NCBI GenBank assembly: GCA_025766275.1
Contig: JAFKAC010000008.1
Location: 1,302,001-1,366,000 of the forward strand
Source of the DNA: Lactarius indigo
Lineage: Eukaryota > Basidiomycota > Agaricomycetes > Russulales > Russulaceae
Direction: 5' to 3'
DNA length: 64,000 nt
Shown: positions 47,017 through 59,404 of the stretch, in pieces
Layout: every line of letters begins with the position of its first letter
Numbering within the stretch: position 1 is the stretch's first letter
Translations under genes and position numbers: made by a program
Notes under the pieces: generated by a model
Databases searched by the model: none
The model's input: the letters and a program-made list of their open reading frames with translations, nothing else
Told to the model about the DNA's origin: nothing

Positions 47017-48617
47017 ATGGCGTTACCATCGGATTCGCTATCGGAAACTGAGTCTCTAAGTGACCAGGACATTTGGGACGATCATGACGGTGATGCTAAT
47101 TTCGGTGGACCGACGGTGCGCTTTCAACTCTGACGTATGACAATCTGACTGCTATTGACCGTTAACATCCCGCATAGCGGAGACGCCGTGCTAGAAAGAA
47201 AAGGAAAAGGAATGATTCTGGGCCCACGTCACGAACGACACCGGGCAGCTCATCTATTTCCACTCTCACCCTCCAGCCTCTCATTGACGTCCTTATTTCG
47301 AAATATGCGTCCGTAGACAGCGAGGACGTGAGTTTTGACTCCATCGCCAAATCTGTGCTGGAACAGTGCGTAAAAACAAGGGACGAGCTGGGAGAACTGC
47401 ATGAGATGGACGACCTCGTGAGCATGCCCCGTCCTAAGTTTCGAGCTCTACTGATTAGCTGAGGGGTCTGACATAACTCAGGGAAGACCATACTTGCTCA
47501 TTTCCCCGTCCGACGAAGCAGATCTTTTGGAGACCCTTGAAGCGAGGTCGCGAACCGGACTGAGCGTGGATGAGGCTATCGTACTGCGAAAACTAAAACT
47601 GCAGCGTGTACGTGTGCGGCATCTATCGGTCTCTCTAGAAGGGGGTTGAGTCAATTTTAGCACATGAGAACCCATAATTTGTCACCGCCCGTCCTTCGTC
47701 CCAAGATCCCGCCTGCGCTTACCAGGCTCGCCCCCGCTCGCAAACCACCAGAGCCCGACCCCGAGGTTCTTAAGACCCTCTACGGTATACAGACCACACC
47801 ATATAAGAGCTCGTTCTTATCGCGCTTGAACGGCTTTTCTGTTCGTCGCGCACCAGTGGTCGCTGCCGATTGGGAAGCACGGTCCCCTTGGATGGATCTT
47901 ATGGAGGACATTCGCGCCCATTATGCCCTGAAATTGTACGCTCCTTCGCTCCTTGAGAGCCAATTACTGACGTAAATCAGCTTAGGCAGGGAGGTCGTTC
48001 AAGAATCTCTCGCACCTATCACATACGTGACATTAACGGCTGAGCACTTGCCACAAGTTCACGACCTGTTGCACCGCTCATTTTGGTCGGGAATTGATGG
48101 TCTGCGTCTCTATCATAGAATCGGTATTTTTAAACGCAATTTCTCCGTCTGATAGTTAGCGACTCCTTACGCCACATGCCCGAGCAAGCAACGATCGTCG
48201 CAATGTATAAACGTCTTTTGGTTGGATGTGCTATCCTTAGCTCCCCAGCTGAAACATACATCACTTATCTCGCCGTCCGGGCGGGCTGGGAGAATGCGCA
48301 GGTCGCAACGTGTGTACTACATTTCTTGATCTTAAAATCAATGATTCAACACCCACCCCTTTAGTGCCATGCTCTTTCATCTCATTAGTCGAAATCCAAA
48401 CAAAGATATCACTCTCCATGTGTCCGCAAATAACCCAGCGATGGTAGGACCGTTACGTTTCCCTTCTCTCCGCGGTTCCTGACCCCAATTTCAAAAGCTG
48501 CTCTACAATCGCTTTGGTTTTAAGGCAGAGGAATTCATCGTCGGTTTCTACGAAGACTATCTTGACCCACAATCGCGCATGTCAAAAAATGCGTTCCGCT
48601 TACGCCTACGTCGGTGA
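47017..48617 (+). CDS. GNAT acetyltransferase, KAT14 (CSRP2BP)-like
   Basis: Start MALPSDSLSETESLSDQDIW at 47017. Acidic then basic N-terminal regions (RRRRARKKRKRN) are followed by STLTLQPLIDVLISKYASVD and GRPYLLISPSDEADLLETLE. A middle segment has PYKSSFLSRLNGF. The C-terminal GNAT domain reads ITYVTLTAEHLPQVHDLLHR, FWSGIDV, ATIVAMYKRLLVGCAILSS, AYITYLAV-type strand (ETYITYLAVRAGWENAQVAT), LHVSANNPAMLLYNRFGFKA and EEFIVGFYEDYLDPQSRMSK, ending AFRLRLRR at TGA 48615-48617. This order and the HVSANNPAMLLYNRFGF block match KAT14, a subunit of the metazoan ATAC complex. In fungi the partner complex is unclear. About eight exons. It ends 25 bases from the stop of the Sir2-type gene on the opposite strand. 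Confidence 0.85.
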
Positions 48618-48642
48618 ACTCATCGATTTGTACCAAAGGACA

Positions 48643-51174
48643 TCAAAGTAGCCGTGCCCTCTTCCCTTCGCGCGGCGGGTCCACTGGAGTCGTTGATGCC
48701 GACGGCGAGGACAATACACTTTGGGAAGGATGAGACGGTTGTGCGGCTCGTAGCTGTGCTGCCTCGAAGTCCAAAAGCCACTTTCCACCCTCTGCACCCT
48801 CGAAAAGCCAGACGTGACTGAAGACGTATTGGTCGCGAGTATGTTAACCTCGGATCTCACATACCTGTCTGCCACACGCTTAGGAATACCCCCCATACGT
48901 TCTTGAGATCGGCGCTTCGTTAATAGAGGGGATTTCCCACCAAGATACTGTCCAACCTTCGCAGGAGGGAGGGTCCATTCGAGCATCTCTGTGAGATGCT
49001 CGATAATCGAGTCCGCATCTCCCAAGAGAATGATCTAAAAATAGGTAATGAGTTATTATACATAACACCAAGGGGCAACACTGACATCGGGGTTGATATG
49101 TGTCACTGGTGTTTTGTTGATCAGGACCTAATATAAAAAGCAGCTATTAGCAAACATCGGCAGCGGCGGCACAAAAGTCACGTACTTGTGGCACGGAGTG
49201 AGGCATGTGTGCTGGTGGTTGGTTGTACTGTTAAGCTTCAACTTTCGCTTACCTGCGGCGTAACTTACTGATGATATCAGATACTGGCGCAACTTTGAGT
49301 GATGTCCCAATTATGAGAACGAGGTCAACTTGATCCCTATCTTTTACCAAACACTCTTCGAAACTGTCGGTTAGTTTTTCACCAAAGAAGGTGATATCAG
49401 GCTGCGGCGGCAATTAAAAACTAAAATCTACAAAATAGGAATGATATTACCTTCATTATCCATGGTGGGAACAAGGGTTCGTCTTCGTCCTCACTGTCCG
49501 ATCGCTTACTGGGTTTCCGTCTATTGTGCTTCGCCTTTCTCCAGTCTTTTCCCGAATCGCTGCAGCCCTTGCACAATGGTACCTCTCCCTGCATGATTTC
49601 TTGTTCGATGGTGTTACCTGGCACACGGATGCGGCATTCTAAGCAGGATGCCGTTGCAAATGATCCGTGACATTGTAACACGTTTCGTATACCAACGGCA
49701 GTCTCAAGTGTGTCAATATTTTGGGTGTAGTTCTGTGGGCGCGAGTGGGATGAGAGCTTGTTATGGGCCAGCCAGACAAGTACCACTCACGCGAAGGAGC
49801 TGTGAGAATGGGTAGCAGCGTGTAATTACCTAGACATTAGAGACTCTCACCTTCCCGTTGTCTTCAATGAGCTTAATGAAGCGGTGGGACGGCGATGGTG
49901 TAAAATTTGATGGGTATATCTGCCTTGCAAAGGAGCTTGACGGATGTGGTTTCACGTCAGCCATGGGGGAGCGGGGAGCAAATCTCACGTACTAGAATAC
50001 TACACACCATTAGACATCACCTGAGGATAGAAATGAGGCTCGCCTACCGTACCGGATGGGTTTTCCTTGAAGTAACTTATGTCAAACCTGATGGGTGTAA
50101 GTCAACGCCACTAGAAAACATTGACAAAGGCGCAACATTTGTTGGGGGTCGTCCAGATCATATTCTTCCTTTTCTTTCAACGTTGCGTATAGGCCATTGC
50201 GCGAGCGAAAGTCGGGAATTCCACACGACACACCTCAACCCCAGCGTGCCGTTAGTAGGGACCTTTTTGGGGGACCGTGTATCCATACTTACTAATGCCA
50301 GCACCAGTCAGCACCAATATACGCCGTGACGAAATTATGAGATTGACGGCATCTTGGAGAGTGCTATATTGGGATAGTCGCTCGCGCAATTGTAGTCTGA
50401 TCTAGAGCGTCAAGGGAAAACTATATGACATCTTAACCAGTGCTTACTCTCCGGAAAGAACAACTTGGAGAAAATACACCAAGGTTGCCGACTTCTTCCT
50501 TTGCAATTCCTCGCACTAGTGATGTGCATTGAATAGACAGATACAATTGTTTCAGGTACCGTCTTCGTACCAAGAAAATGTCAAAAGCACAAAGTAACTC
50601 GGGAATTGGGATTGCACGAGTAATCACGTATTCCTTCATAAATGACGACAGCCCTGTATGGGCATAGTCAGTGTTGTCCAAACCTGGGAGGAGAAGGCCT
50701 CCCTCGCTGCTTGAGGTGAACAAGCATCCCATTTATCTGTTGTTTCGTCCAACGGGGGGCCATTGGCTCTGACAAGAAATGATTTAGGAGATGGAGAGCA
50801 TCTCCAACATTCCACCTTAGGATAATTCTACAGAAAGCGGTCATACCTTGTGGGCCGAAGAAAACGTAAAAGCCATAAGGCAACGGAAGCTCAATGTCTC
50901 CCGCGGCGCCAACATCCCTGCCAAAGTTTCGAATAGGCACAGGGAGGTTCTCGCCTGCCGCGGTATCATGACTGTCATCGCTAGTTTCGTCGAAACCACC
51001 AAAGCCATCGAGGATGTTGTCCAAAACTTCTTCTTCTATTTCCACAATCTCGGAGGCCTCTAAAAACGCGCGCACTTGGCCCTCGTAGATCGCCCGACGC
51101 TGCCTCGGGGATAAACTCGGGGGGTATTGCAGGGAGAATGGCTGGAGATCCTGAGGAGCTGGGTTGTCCGCCAT
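48643..51174 (-). CDS. Sir2-type NAD-dependent deacetylase (class I, Hst1/SIRT1-like)
   Basis: Start [20 protein letters not shown] at 51174, with a non-catalytic N-terminal region. The core motifs are [11 protein letters not shown], split by an intron from [18 protein letters not shown] (NAD binding), [14 protein letters not shown], and [13 protein letters not shown] with the catalytic histidine. Zinc ligands follow as CLEC and CKGC. Then come [37 protein letters not shown], and [20 protein letters not shown]. Correct splicing of the last intron (donor GTATGTGAG) gives [20 protein letters not shown] and an end at TGA 48643-48645, rather than the longer unspliced frame ending at 48606. Class I sirtuins silence chromatin and deacetylate H3 and H4. 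One N-terminal intron near 50680-50740 is unresolved. Confidence 0.87.
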
Positions 51175-51468
51175 TTAGTCTGAATATCGGCGCTATGTCA
51201 GCTAATGTAATACTGTGGTGCCGCTGTGGTGAATGTCCTAGTGAATATCCTAGTACTTGGGAGGGAACACGAACTGGCACGTGGTGATAAGAGACACTGT
51301 AAATTGACAATTACGACCAATTACAGCGAATTACGCTCATTCAAAAGGTTGAAATCAAAGAAGCGACGGGCAACTGGTATACAGTGGGGTACTCCGAGTG
51401 AGAAAATCAGAAAAAGAGTTGTCAAGAAGTCTCAAAAGTGTGATCGCAATCATCAGCGTATGATAACA
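51175..51468. other. intergenic, 294 bases
   Basis: Promoter of the Sir2-type gene and 3' flank of the gene at 51469. No separate gene seen. Confidence 0.55.
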
Positions 51469-53338
51469 CTACTCCCACTTTCCGTCCCAATTCCAGCCCT
51501 TTCGATCAAGGAGAAGTTCATCATCGCTCTCGCCATTGTCCACGTCCACGTCCGTGTCCATATCATCCACGGCTTCCACATTAGCCCTTGGGTTACGTGA
51601 CATTTGCTCTGGCCGACCTTGGGCTTGGTCAGGTAGCTCGGATAGGCTTTTGTCGTCGTCTGGGATAATAGAAGTGCTAGCCAAGCTGCCGACTGAAATT
51701 CGTTCTATGCATTGCTGAAGGTTGACTTTCGGAAAGCCGTTGATCGAGGGAACCGAAGGGGGATACGCGGGGCGTATTGTACCTGATCGCGTTCGTGTTG
51801 TCAAGGCCGTAACTGTCGTTGATGTCTCTCGAGAACAAGGGGCTACGATTGCAGGTTTGATCATATAATCAGATGCGCGAATGGTGCTTGCGCGGTCCCG
51901 TTTCCTACCAGTGGCTTGGTGTGTGTCGGACGGTAGAATAGGAGCGATTGTGGTCTGCGCGCTATCAAGAGAGCGAGAGCGATGAGCGAGGCTCACGGAA
52001 CTGCTCTTCAATCCTGTAAGATACAAAGTGTGAGTTCTTGCAGAAAAGACCACCGAACAGTCAAGGTGCTCCGAAGGCGAGAAACCGGGCATATGCGCAC
52101 TCTGAAAGGAACATACCGTTAATGTCAAGAGTGTCGAGCATACCACTGAGATTGGTGACCATTCGTCCATTGTCGGACAAGTAAGGATTGGGCGATGACC
52201 CATTATCGTCCTGAAGAGCATTTTCTGGGTCCATGCAGTCAAACTGGAGGGAGGAAGGAGCCGTAGAATCATCTAGGTAACTCGAGAAGATACTGTCATG
52301 ATTGAAGTGTCGCCGCGGGCGGCTGCACGATTCCTTGGTCTGCATTGTGATGTCATGAGAATTGGCGATGGCGTGGCCATTGTCCGGGGTGTTAGGTGCA
52401 CTAGGCGTGCCCTCGGTATGCACATGCCTCCGCACGGAGTCACTGGTGACGATGGGCGTCGAAGTTTGCAGAGGAACTCCGCCAAGGAAGGTCTCAGATG
52501 TGCAATCCCAACCATGGAAAGGCGTTCCGGGAGGCACGTAGTCTTCAGAGAAAGGGCTGTGAGAAAGTGCCTTCGCAGGTCGGAACCAGTCTAGTTCTGA
52601 GAAATTTTGCAGCATATAGGTGGTAGAACAGTTAGCGCCCTGGGAAGCACAAGCACCGGACTTCATAGACCCGAGTGTAGGAAGAGACCCGCTGATTGGG
52701 AATAGTACCTCGGAGACGTTTTCCACAGACTGGGTAACGTTAGCCTCTGAACGAGTACGGGCTTTGATGTAGAATGTAGGTTTCTTAATTTTCATCTTGG
52801 GTGAGTTGGCCCTTGAACCAGACCTAGAGCAAGCTCTGGACACAGAACGACTATGGAAGGGCGAAGCAAGGCGCTTGACACTTTTGTTTTCTTTGAGATT
52901 ACGGGAGCCAATGCGAGAGAGCTGACGACGAGAAGAAGGTACAGGAGACATACGGTCAGGAGCAGTCGGAGAGTTTACAGGCGACAAATTAAAAGGGGTT
53001 TGATATTGAAGGTTATTGGTCTCGTCATTGAGAGAAATCAGAGAATCAAGCGTGAAAGTGGACGAAGTGCATTTGTCATCAAAGTCGGGAGGAAGTGCAG
53101 GAGCCAGAGCATGCGCGTTTTTAGGCCGCTTTAAAACTTTCTGTGATTCAGTGTGAGTGAGGACTGGATTGGATTGCCGAGCACGTTTTTTCATGCGTTG
53201 AGCCATTTCAGCAAGAGACAAATCTTCGCAGTCTGTAGCTTTGATTGGCGACGAAGAAACGTTAAACACCCGAGACCTGCCCTTTCTGCGGGCGTAGGTT
53301 GTTACACGACGTCCTCGAGACTGTCCAGTAACCTGCAT
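51469..53338 (-). CDS. disordered fungal protein of unknown function
   Basis: At least two exons. I prefer the ATG at 53338 (MQVTGQSRGRRVTTYARRKG) because the short basic TYARRKG box at the N-terminus resembles starts of several nuclear proteins; an ATG at 53368 is also in frame. The protein is Ser/Pro-rich with blocks LSLAEMAQRMKKRARQSNPV, LQNFSELDWFRPAKALSHSP and PPGTPFHGWDCTSETFLGG. An intron of about 85 bp with a GTATGT donor joins LDTLDING to LKSSSVSLAHRSRS. The end is acidic, DDMDTDVDVDNGESDDELLL, then GWNWDGKWE. No enzyme domain is visible. Nuclear location is an inference from the basic patches. Confidence 0.65.
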
Positions 53339-53594
53339 CTTGAGGGTCTCCCGCCAGCCCCAGGGCAAAAGGAAGGTAGAAATGGGAGATGAGACTGGAC
53401 GAGACGAAAATCGTGACTACTAAGATTGGATGTTACATAATATGTTCCCACGGCACACGTCAGTTGTCACCGTTATGATGGTTTCTGCTCACCGTAACGT
53501 TTGCCTTCATCTCTCATGTGCTTACCTTGCACTTTCTTATTGTCGTTTTAAAACCACTGGATTTTGGTTTATTCGTTTCCACTGACCCTCAACA

Positions 53595-56272
53595 ATGGTT
53601 GTAATACGCAGAGCACCTGCCACCCCCAAGACAAGTTCCCAAGGTGCCGTCTCTTTGGCTCCGACGACATCCTCGTCAAAAGCAAAGGCCTCGAATCTTC
53701 CCGAGCGACCGAATTCCTTGAATAATGGGAAAACCAGTGGGGATTCACATGGCGGGTCTCGCGAGGACGGCTCGCGTGATCTGGTGAGTGCTGTCTTTTA
53801 ACTATGGTGCACTCAGTTTATCTATTCTGTCGTCCAAAGGAAGGTCCTCATTTGAAGAAGAGCAAAGGCGGGCGAAGAGTCAAGAATGGGGGGAAGGTGT
53901 GTAGTATGAAACAGATATCTTCAATGGCCTCACAAGGCAAGTTCCATAGAAGCGGAGAGACAAGCGTGCAAATCTTGCCGATGTGCTGTTGCGCTACCTC
54001 TTGCTATTTTTTACTATTTATTCTCTGTCAGTCTGCCCTCAAGACGTAGCCTTGAAGTCTCCCGTTTGCCGCGGCCTATCAGAATATCGTCGACTAATTC
54101 TGGAACCGTACATCTCCCCCGTCGTACACACAGCCCTTTCTCACCCTTCCATCTCGCCTTACGTTGACCGTGTCAAGCCGTATGCCAATCAAGCTATCCG
54201 AATCGCAGCGCCTGTTGTACTTCGCACGCAGCAGGAATGGAACCACCGCATCGTCCCGCAATGGAACAAGGTCGTTGTCCCACAGTACCACAAGTATATC
54301 GTCCCGCAGTACTACAAGTACCTCACACCTCAGCTAGAGCGTGTCGGTGACACGGTTCGACCATACTTGTCCGCCATTGAAGGAAGATACGAGTCCCTTC
54401 TAGGGCCATACGTTCGTTTTACTATCAGCAGAGGAATCAGATTCCAGCGCGCTGCTCAGCCATACATCCTCATTGCTGCTGACAAGACGTACTCTGGTTA
54501 TCAATCTGCCCGTCCTTACATGCGTCCTGTCTGGCAACATATCAAGCGCACTTTAACACAACTTTTGGTTTTCTTACGTTCTCAACGCCGCCAGTTCGTT
54601 GACCCCCACGTCGCAAAGATATGGGAACGGATTAAAGAACTTAGCCGCGAGGTTTCTCCAGGGGATTCACGTTCCGTAGAAGTCACATATCGGACCCCAG
54701 TCGAGACATCAGCTGGATCCCCTGGTACACAGATGACGGATAGCCTAGTTGGATATACATCCTCTTCCGCGGAGCCCCCCACGGATTATTCCACCCCGAT
54801 CTCGATCTCTGTGTCGGTCGCCACTGCCTCCGTTCCTGGGCATTCGTCCGATGCCGGTTTTGCCGAGGACGTTGCATCTGAGGTGTTCTCTCCAGTTACT
54901 ACCTCGCATGTCGAGTCCATTCCCGTTGTTGCGTCCTCGTCTTCACTCGAGGCGTCCACCCCGTTATCAGCGACTATTCCTTCAACTTCACCATCAGCTT
55001 CACCGCCCGTCACTGACGACGTTGACTTGGACGCATTCTATGCAGACATCGGCCTTGACAATGAGGAGCCAGAGCCAGAAGTACCCGAATCAGAACCTGC
55101 TCCCACCGAGGATCCTCCGTTGAGCGAGGAACAGCTAGAGGAACTTCGCCTCAAAAAGCTTGAAGAAACTGCCGAAAAGCGTCGAGACATTATGGGTCGC
55201 CATTCAAAGTGGGAGGAGAAGCTAGAAAAGGCCATCAAGGAACAGAAGAAATCGCTGCGTAGGATTCTTGTCGCAATGAGAAAAGCCGCAGTGCAAGAGT
55301 TTAGGACAAACTCCGATGTGAAACCCGCTATCGATCAGCTCGTGGAAAACGCCGATAAATTATTAAAGGGTGCTGAGGCCTATCTTACCAATTTAATGAA
55401 AGAGTTACGTCCTTTGGACGAGAAGGTGACCTTATGGACGAAAGTTCTAGCAAAAGTCGATGCGAAGTTCAAGTCGTACCTGCGCCACATTGAGGACGTC
55501 GTCGACGGATGGTATACCTCGCATCTGGAAAGAGAAAAGGAACAAGTAAGTTTAGGACTCATCGATCCTCTGGAGCACATTTCCTCACCGTTGTTTCAAA
55601 AGGTCAAACTGGCTGCAGATACAGTAAGAGATATCGCCGACAGTGCTCAAGCTGACGTGGGTTATGATTACATCTGGCTCGCCGATGTAACTCATTTCGA
55701 CTGGAAACGGTATCATGATCTGTCTGGGAGTAAGTTTGTGTGTCCTTATACAACTCGTCCCGTTTACCGGTCCTCCGTTTATAGAGTCAGATAATTTCAC
55801 GAACTTGGCGATTTCTATCCAGAATGGATCCCACCCTTCGCCACCCATTGACCCTGTTCCGGGTGCAGTTCACGAGTTCCAACTAGAGGTAGAGGACGTA
55901 ATCAGTGGTTTCGAGACTCGATTCCGCCACATCCAACGTAACGGCCTCAAAGCTTTGGAATCTTCTCTGGAAGGCGTGGACGGCGATGAGGACGCAGAAA
56001 AAGACACCGAACTGCCGAGGTCTCCCGAGGTCTCCATCCTCCCGATTCCAGAGGACGATCCCAACTCCGTCTCCCCTATTTCAGAGATTGATTTTCCCGC
56101 AGTTGGACGAGGCAAGGTGGAAGTCGAAGAGGCATTCGGGCGCGCGGAAAGTGTTCTAGAAGGGGAGCACGCGGAGGTCGCTATCGAAGACGAGGTCGAT
56201 CAGTCGGCACCTCGTCTCGACACACCAACTATCGTCCCACCTTCTGTGAATCCGTTGCACGCAGAATTATGA
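53595..56272 (+). CDS. single-span membrane protein with YxxPY repeats, unknown function
   Basis: Exons: MVVIRRAPATPKTSSQG (53595), then GPHLKKSKGGRRVKNGGK, then KRRDKRANLADVLLRYLLLF with a transmembrane helix (YLLLFFTIYSLSVC). After the span come repeated segments with proline and tyrosine: YRRLILEPYISPVVHTALSH, PSISPYVDRVKPYANQAIR, VVPQYHKYIVPQYYKYLTPQ and RPYLSAIEGRYESLLGPYVR. A Ser/Thr-rich linker and a Glu/Pro-rich part follow. Then comes coiled coil (EEKLEKAIKEQKKSLRRILV through LKGAEAYLTNLMKELRPLDE), and DVGYDYIWLADVTHFDWKRY near the end. Similar fungal proteins are sometimes labelled transcription factor hoxa13 without good reason; the layout fits an ER or organelle membrane protein. 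Confidence 0.78.
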
Positions 56273-57395
56273 TGTGACATGACGGAGTGCATATATTACA
56301 TTCTCTCCCCTCGTTCATTGTTTGTCCTTTCGATTGGCTCTGCTTCACAGCAGCGTCTAGTTACTATCGGGGCTTTACGGTTGGCCAGCAGACCTAGACT
56401 CTTATACGTACACAACGTACACAATTCGTGATACGCACTGATATATGAAAACTATTTACTAATTCTATAGCAGACGGCAGGGAATTGTCCCCCGGGGACC
56501 TTCCATGGGACGTTGAGTACGTATTTATTGAGCTTCCTTAACTCGTTCAAGTTGTTTGAGACGAACGGAAAGTCTTCTACAAGGTCCTTATAGAGTTCAT
56601 AACCACGTCGAGCGCACGAAAAGTTACTCGACATACCCTGGGTAGCCTGTGTGTTCTATCTATCAATGGCCCAAAAATACAGCCGGAATATGCTTCCTAT
56701 GACCATGGCACATGGAGATACTGACGGGACTCGTATAGACTTCGATACGGCAAAAGTCAAAAGCTCACCCTGATCGGACAGTTATCGGGACCAAACGGTA
56801 ACACGTCTTGGGTGGATACTGTGTAATCGGAGGCGTAGACACCCCCATCGAACAAAGGGTATTACAAACTCATCTGAGTCTGACGACCACCGGTGGGGAT
56901 CGGGATAAAGCCTATAAGCTCGCCACACTTGACTCACGCGACAAGTGCATGCATGGGCCTAACTAAAATCAAGGGGCTCCCACACCCAGACTGACGAGCT
57001 CCTTCACATGTTCTGCACTCTCGGGGCTCAAGACTTGCCGGCTAAGGACCTATGGGAGAGGCTGCGTTGGGGCGAGGTGTGCCCTTAGAGATACGATCAG
57101 GCTAGGGACGCTCATCACTGGCAAGGAACCTTAGGTGTTGTCAACATAGGTTCTGCAAGGCACTCCGTCGATTACATGCATACAGTTGGTGATTAGAAAA
57201 GTGTGGATTTTCAAAGATTAGTTGGTTCACCGAACAGCCGTGTGAACGCCCAACGATGACTGCAGTACGAGAAACGACATTGAGGGCAGATAGAGCACGG
57301 TCCTAAAGCGCTCGACAAGACCAAAAAACCTATAAGTAATATTTACGGAAAGAACAAAAAATAACTGGGAGAGCAAAGCGCAGGAACCTGGCGTA
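56273..57395. other. gene-poor 1.1 kb stretch
   Basis: 3' flanks of two convergent genes. A minus-strand frame at 56452-56634 reads ARRGYELYKDLVEDFPFVSN and LRKLNKYVLNVPWKVPGG. It looks slightly coding-like but is short and isolated. Confidence 0.45.
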
Positions 57396-58441
57396 TCAGT
57401 CCGACTCATGCTCTGTTTGTCTCCATTTGAGATGGGCCTCATAGAATTTTAAGAGCTACGATAAGGCACCAATTAATCCGAGAATGCGATAGTAGCAAAG
57501 GTACGCACCTCCTGCGGAAATTTATCTGCGCAAACTTTAGAATTCTCTTTACATCCTACCTTCTCACCCTTCCTAAGGGAGCATTGCCAAGGTGTCAGAC
57601 ACGCAGATGCAGAGACGGACGACATACAATTTAAAATATATAAAAAGGTCACCGTCCTCCATCCTCTCGACAGTATCAATCGTTTGTATATGTCGTTCCC
57701 AACTTGGAAGATTGACCCATTTTTTGATTGTGCTGGGTTCTAGTAGCTCCGGGCTTGGAGGCTCCTTGTCCGAAGATGCTGGGGAAGGCGACGCTTTCCG
57801 ACTGATGCCGTTGCTCTTCCTGCCTCTCTTCCGTGATCTAATATCCTCTTCCATATCTTCGTCGCCACTTTCTGCTCTGGCTTTTTGGCGAATTCTCCCG
57901 CGTTTCTTGGTGGCTGTCGAGATAGGCTCAGAAGAAGTTTCGACAGAAGGCGCAGCAGGGTGACGAGGGGAAGCTTTTGGCCTAACGTCGGATTTGCGTC
58001 CAGCCTTTTCGCCTTTCTTTTTCCCGTGGCGTAGCCAGTAGTCTGCTATGAGCTCCTTCGCACCGCTGGAACGGTCATGAGGCTTCAGAAGCAAGAAGAG
58101 TGAAAACGTTACTCACCCGGCATCTCGTTCATCAACCCAACTGTTCTCCTCGTCTGGGTACCCTTTCCACTTGACAAGGTAGCCGATTCGAGTCTAAGGA
58201 AGAACAAGTGTAAGACGCGTCTTTCCGTGAAAGAACGGTAGCAAGAACTCACAGAGCCTGTGGCACCCCTCTTCGCGTCCAAAATCGCCTCGATCTCGTA
58301 AACCTCGCTGTCTCCGTCACTATCCCCAGGACCTGGATCGTCACTCTGAGCAGGTTGCTCAGGGGAATCTCCATGAGTAATTCTCGGAGTCGATACAGGC
58401 CTCGCGGTATCGGAGTCGCTTTCAAGAGCCTTGGAAGGCAT
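57396..58441 (-). CDS. HP1-like chromodomain and chromoshadow protein
   Basis: Start MPSKALESDSDTARPVSTPR. The chromodomain spans exons: DSEVYEIEAILDAKRGATGS, TRIGYLVKWKGYPDEENSWV and DERDAG, then GAKELIADYWLRHGKKKGEK. Y of YEIEAI and W of VKWKGY are expected aromatic-cage residues for methylated H3K9. A basic, Ser/Pro-rich hinge carries KKRGRIRQKARAESGDEDME and RSRKRGRKSN. The chromoshadow domain begins KKWVNLPSWERHIQTIDTVE and, after two introns, ends KVCADKFPQE and LLKFYEAHLKWRQTEHESD with TGA at 57396-57398. This layout is that of HP1/Swi6, which builds heterochromatin. The terminal exon is short and easily missed. Confidence 0.88.
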
Positions 58442-58655
58442 GACGAATTGAAAGATGGGACACGGTTGGAGTCGAAGGAAAGAGAAAGCTAAACTGGAAC
58501 CACACGAAGCACGCCGCGCTTGACACGCAGCGGAGTAAAACAGGCCAAGTGTTCAAACTCCGCCCAATACACACTCAACACAACGCGACAACACTAGCCC
58601 GTGTTGAAGCAGAAAACGACATTGTATACAAACAGAAGAAGAAAAAAATATCAAT

Positions 58656-59404
58656 TCATTCCTTTCGTCGAGGGCTAGCACTACGACCGCGTCCCTCCCG
58701 ACCTCTGTTCTTTTTAGGTCCAGATGGAGGAGGTCTCACGAAAGCATAGTCACATGACAACGCCTGCTCCAATAGTGTGGTGCCCGACGCGCCGTCAATC
58801 GCGGCTTGAGCTTCCGCCATGGTCTCATATTCCACCAGGGCGTACCCCTGCGATCGATGAAGGTCAGAAGGAATCCATTGACAACAACAATTGTTGAGAA
58901 CTCACTTTCACATATCCCGTCCTCCGGTCGAGATTGAGGTGAAGGTTTTTGATCTCCCCATACTCGGCGAATTTTTCCGTTACGTCCTCTTCCGTCGCTT
59001 CCTCGTGGACATTGGTAACCAGAACGATCCATCCTTCAACCGCTGGCGTGCGAAAAACGAGTATTAAAAAAGTCAAGCACACCGATAATGAGAATGCTCA
59101 CATCGTGCCGCCCGGGTATCTAAGTCCCGCACCTGCGCAGATTCAACTCGGTCGTAAGTCTGCTCTGAAGAAACCCCGCCTTCATTGCCACCTTAGAGGC
59201 ACAACTTAGCATCAGGGTCAGGACATAAGGAGTGGTTTGGGAAACGAAACTAACCCGCAGAGCTCTGAAAACCACGTCCTCTTTTTCGGATGGGACCTCC
59301 ACCGTTGGCGACTAGGGGAACGAAGAGTGGGTGATTAACTGAAAGTAGAAGAAAATACATGTAGACCCCGCACCCTCATCAATGTTCATTTCATCGTCTG
59401 ACAT
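58656..59404 (-). CDS. RBM8A: exon junction complex protein Y14 (RBM8A)
   Basis: RRM protein that binds Mago in the exon junction complex. The start [11 protein letters not shown] lies at 59404, followed by a short exon with [16 protein letters not shown]. The RRM begins [20 protein letters not shown], then [27 protein letters not shown], and across an intron [20 protein letters not shown]. The last part is [18 protein letters not shown] and a basic Arg/Ser tail, [12 protein letters not shown], with TGA at 58656-58658. The [11 protein letters not shown] and [11 protein letters not shown] segments identify Y14 among RRM proteins. Its presence fits the intron-rich genes around it. Confidence 0.9.

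Noticed and set aside
48606..48645. Apparent overlap of the Sir2-type and KAT14-like coding ends by 12 bases
   Set aside because: Splicing the last sirtuin intron restores the conserved ending and moves the stop to 48643, leaving a 25-base gap.
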